From Pseudomonas cerasi (GTDB lineage Bacteria; Pseudomonadota; Gammaproteobacteria; Pseudomonadales; Pseudomonadaceae), in the NCBI RefSeq assembly GCF_900074915.1, contig NZ_LT222319.1:4249001-4313000 (forward strand): a DNA stretch of 64,000 nt, read 5' to 3'. Both the position numbers and the translations under genes were made by a program. Below the pieces are notes generated by a model. The model was given only the letters and a program-made list of their open reading frames with translations, was not told where the DNA came from and made no database searches. Below, in pieces: positions 62,172 through 64,000 of the stretch. Numbering within the stretch: the first letter of the stretch is position 1; each line of letters starts with the position of its first letter.

Positions 62172-64000
62172 TTAAAACTCCAATTGCGCCGAGAACGCGA
62201 CGGTGCGTGGGTCGCCCAGGTAGCTGCTGTTGAGCCAGTATTCCTTGTTGGTCAGGTTGCTGACGTTGACGCGCAGGGTCAGGTCGTTTTCTGAGAGGCG
62301 CAAACGGTAGCGGGCTCCGGCGTCGAAGGTGGTGAAGGACGGCAGGTCGTTTTCGTTGCTTTGATCGGTGTATTGTTTGCCGGTGTAGAACGCCCCACCA
62401 GTCATGGCCAAGCCTGGTACCGGGTTGATGTCGTATTCGGCATAGACCTTGGCCAGTTGTTTGGCGACGTTGGTCGGCACGTTGCCTTCATCCGCGGCGA
62501 CGCCGGTTTTCTTGATTTTCGGGTCCAGTAAGGTGAAGCCGCCAACCACAGTCAGTTCCGGAATGACCTTGCCGGTGACGCTGAATTCCAGGCCGTTGTT
62601 TTCCTGACGTCCGTCAACCACGTAAATGTTGCCACCCGTGGTGTAGCCGTTGGGCTTTTCGATGTTGAACAGCGCCAGGGTCAGCAGGGTTTCGCCCAGC
62701 GTCGCCTTGGCACCAATTTCGTATTGCTCGCTGATTTCAGGCGCAAACGCCTGGCCGGCATTGAGCGTACCGCTAGGCGCGACGCCACCCGATTGCAGGC
62801 CTTCTATATACGTCGCATAGGTGGTCAGCCACGGCAGTGGTTTATAGACCAGCGAGATGTTTGGCGAGGTCTTGCTTTCATTGTATTTCGTCTCGGTTTC
62901 CGCCGAGCCGAACGCCTTGGCATAGACGAACTCGTTGGCGTAGGTTTTGATCTGCGTGTTGGTCACACCCAGGATCGTTGACCATTGTTCGTTGAAGGTG
63001 ATGACGTCACCGATCAGGACATTGTTGCTTTCCGAACTGTTGGCCAAGCGCTGGTCGCCATGCCCGATCGAGTACGACGGTTTACCGACCTGAGGCGTCT
63101 GGTCCAGCGGTATTGTGCCCACCGGCGAGGTGTATTGCGGGCCTGGCTGATCGGGCGTGTACGGGATGTGATCCTCGTACTGTTTCTGGCGCGAGGTATT
63201 GCCCTGATAGCCCACGGTGACCTTGTGACCGATGAAACCGGTATCGAACGCCGCATCGAGAAACAACGAGCCGGTCTTTTCTTCGGTTTCAATCGGGGCG
63301 AAGGCATACAGCGGCTGTGAGTAAAGACCCGCGCTGTAGACCGTCGGCCCGGTATAGGTGTTCTCCGAGGTGTACTGCTGGGCAGCGAAGGCTGCGCGCA
63401 AGGTGAACGTATCGTTCAAGCGCCATTTGGCGCGAACACCGGCCTTGTCGGACTCATAATCGGAAAACGACCACTTCTGGCTGTAGAGCTTGTCGTTGTC
63501 CAGTGATGCCGCGCTGGGACGCAGGGACTGGTCACCGAAATACCAGTAGCTGGTCAGGCCGCGAATCTCGGTCTTCTTGTGCGAGGCGTCGAACTGCACC
63601 AGCAGGTCGTCGGACACGTTCCAGTCCAGCGCCAGGGAAATCATCTCGCGACGCCGCTTGTTCAGATCGACGGCCGTTTCGCCATCCTGGGTCAGCACAT
63701 TGAGGCGATAGGCGAATTTGCCCTCGCTGTCGATCGGCCCGCCGAAATCACCGTGCAGGTAGTAATTCTCACCCCCGGCATTGCCCAGGGTGACGCTGTT
63801 GTAGCGTTGATAGGTCGGGCGCTTGAGCACGTAATTGACCAGCCCGCCCGGCGAGGCCGGGCCATACAGAAAGCCGGTCAGCCCGGTAATGACTTCCAGC
63901 TGTTCCATCTCTTCCATGTAGTTGCTGCCGTCGGCACCGTTGGTGAAACGCAGGCCATCATTGGCGATGTTCAGGCTGCCCGCGCTGCTGAAACCACGAA
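62172..64000 (-). CDS. TonB-dependent siderophore receptor, N-terminus outside the window
   Basis: Frame open from the window edge; 609 residues visible. The visible N-terminus is in the plug domain: RGFSSAGSLNIANDGLRFTN, then EVITGLTGFLYGPASPGGLVNYVLKRPT. The 22-strand barrel follows, ending in RTVAFSAQLEF with the C-terminal aromatic of outer-membrane barrels. Such receptors import ferric siderophores with TonB energy. Which siderophore it binds is not evident. No signal peptide, TonB box or regulatory domain can be seen because the 5' end is missing. Confidence 0.92.
   Translation of the reverse strand, partial: RGFSSAGSLNIANDGLRFTNGADGSNYMEEMEQLEVITGLTGFLYGPASPGGLVNYVLKRPTYQRYNSVTLGNAGGENYYLHGDFGGPIDSEGKFAYRLNVLTQDGETAVDLNKRRREMISLALDWNVSDDLLVQFDASHKKTEIRGLTSYWYFGDQSLRPSAASLDNDKLYSQKWSFSDYESDKAGVRAKWRLNDTFTLRAAFAAQQYTSENTYTGPTVYSAGLYSQPLYAFAPIETEEKTGSLFLDAAFDTGFIGHKVTVGYQGNTSRQKQYEDHIPYTPDQPGPQYTSPVGTIPLDQTPQVGKPSYSIGHGDQRLANSSESNNVLIGDVITFNEQWSTILGVTNTQIKTYANEFVYAKAFGSAETETKYNESKTSPNISLVYKPLPWLTTYATYIEGLQSGGVAPSGTLNAGQAFAPEISEQYEIGAKATLGETLLTLALFNIEKPNGYTTGGNIYVVDGRQENNGLEFSVTGKVIPELTVVGGFTLLDPKIKKTGVAADEGNVPTNVAKQLAKVYAEYDINPVPGLAMTGGAFYTGKQYTDQSNENDLPSFTTFDAGARYRLRLSENDLTLRVNVSNLTNKEYWLNSSYLGDPRTVAFSAQLEF

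Overview
The window is about 60% G+C chromosomal DNA from a plant-associated Pseudomonas of the P. syringae group. Three things point there: a PsmE-type bifunctional mannuronan C5-epimerase/O-acetylhydrolase, a HopAK1-type harpin/pectate lyase behind a well-matched hrp box, and REP/BIME repeats of the pseudomonad kind. Gene order fabH2-like / hrpA / fadD1 / fadD2 / maoC / rapA / MHYT-GGDEF-EAL resembles the P. aeruginosa PA3286-PA3311 region; this is from memory, no search was run.

Layout. 1-1190: end of a short-chain dehydrogenase and a DMT transporter. 1458-6290: psmE. 6477-12072: small secreted protein, LysR regulator, periplasmic cyclophilin, ABC exporter whose 3' end is partly duplicated downstream among REP elements, and a FemAB/GNAT-like protein. 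12112-17066: a very large DUF6543-LRR-NEL (ubiquitin-ligase type) gene broken by a one-base frameshift. 17127-27364: fatty-acid block (FabH-like synthase, two tandem acyl-CoA ligases, MaoC hydratase) with the RNA helicase HrpA. 27442-29108: hrp box and hopAK1. 29328-36109: small conserved proteins, RapA, a c-di-GMP MHYT-GGDEF-EAL protein, a DUF2288 protein. 36435-41438: complete braCDEFG branched-chain amino-acid ABC operon with a terminator between braC and braD. 41695-50837: lipoprotein, FAD oxidoreductase, glycine-zipper lipoprotein, PdxH, OmpA-like lipoprotein with a Lys/Ala-rich tail, serine hydrolase, DinG, CopD-like protein. 51018-54131: a tsx/nucleoside permease pair, a collagen-like secreted protein and a DUF1145 membrane protein.

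54376-60427 is the most interesting part: a tight six-gene minus-strand operon. In transcription order it encodes a heme-oxygenase-like putative diiron oxidase, a 2Fe-2S ferredoxin/FAD reductase fusion, two ATP-grasp ligases, an arginine-deiminase/amidinotransferase-fold enzyme with its catalytic residues intact, and an EamA exporter. A strong terminator ends it and an AT-rich, palindrome-containing leader precedes it. The combination looks like a compact non-NRPS pathway for a small modified amino acid or peptide that is exported. I do not recognise it as a named pathway.

61068-64000: DUF6231 protein, YchJ/SEC-C protein, and the C-terminal part of a TonB-dependent siderophore receptor running off the window. 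No rRNA, tRNA, IS element or CRISPR array was seen.
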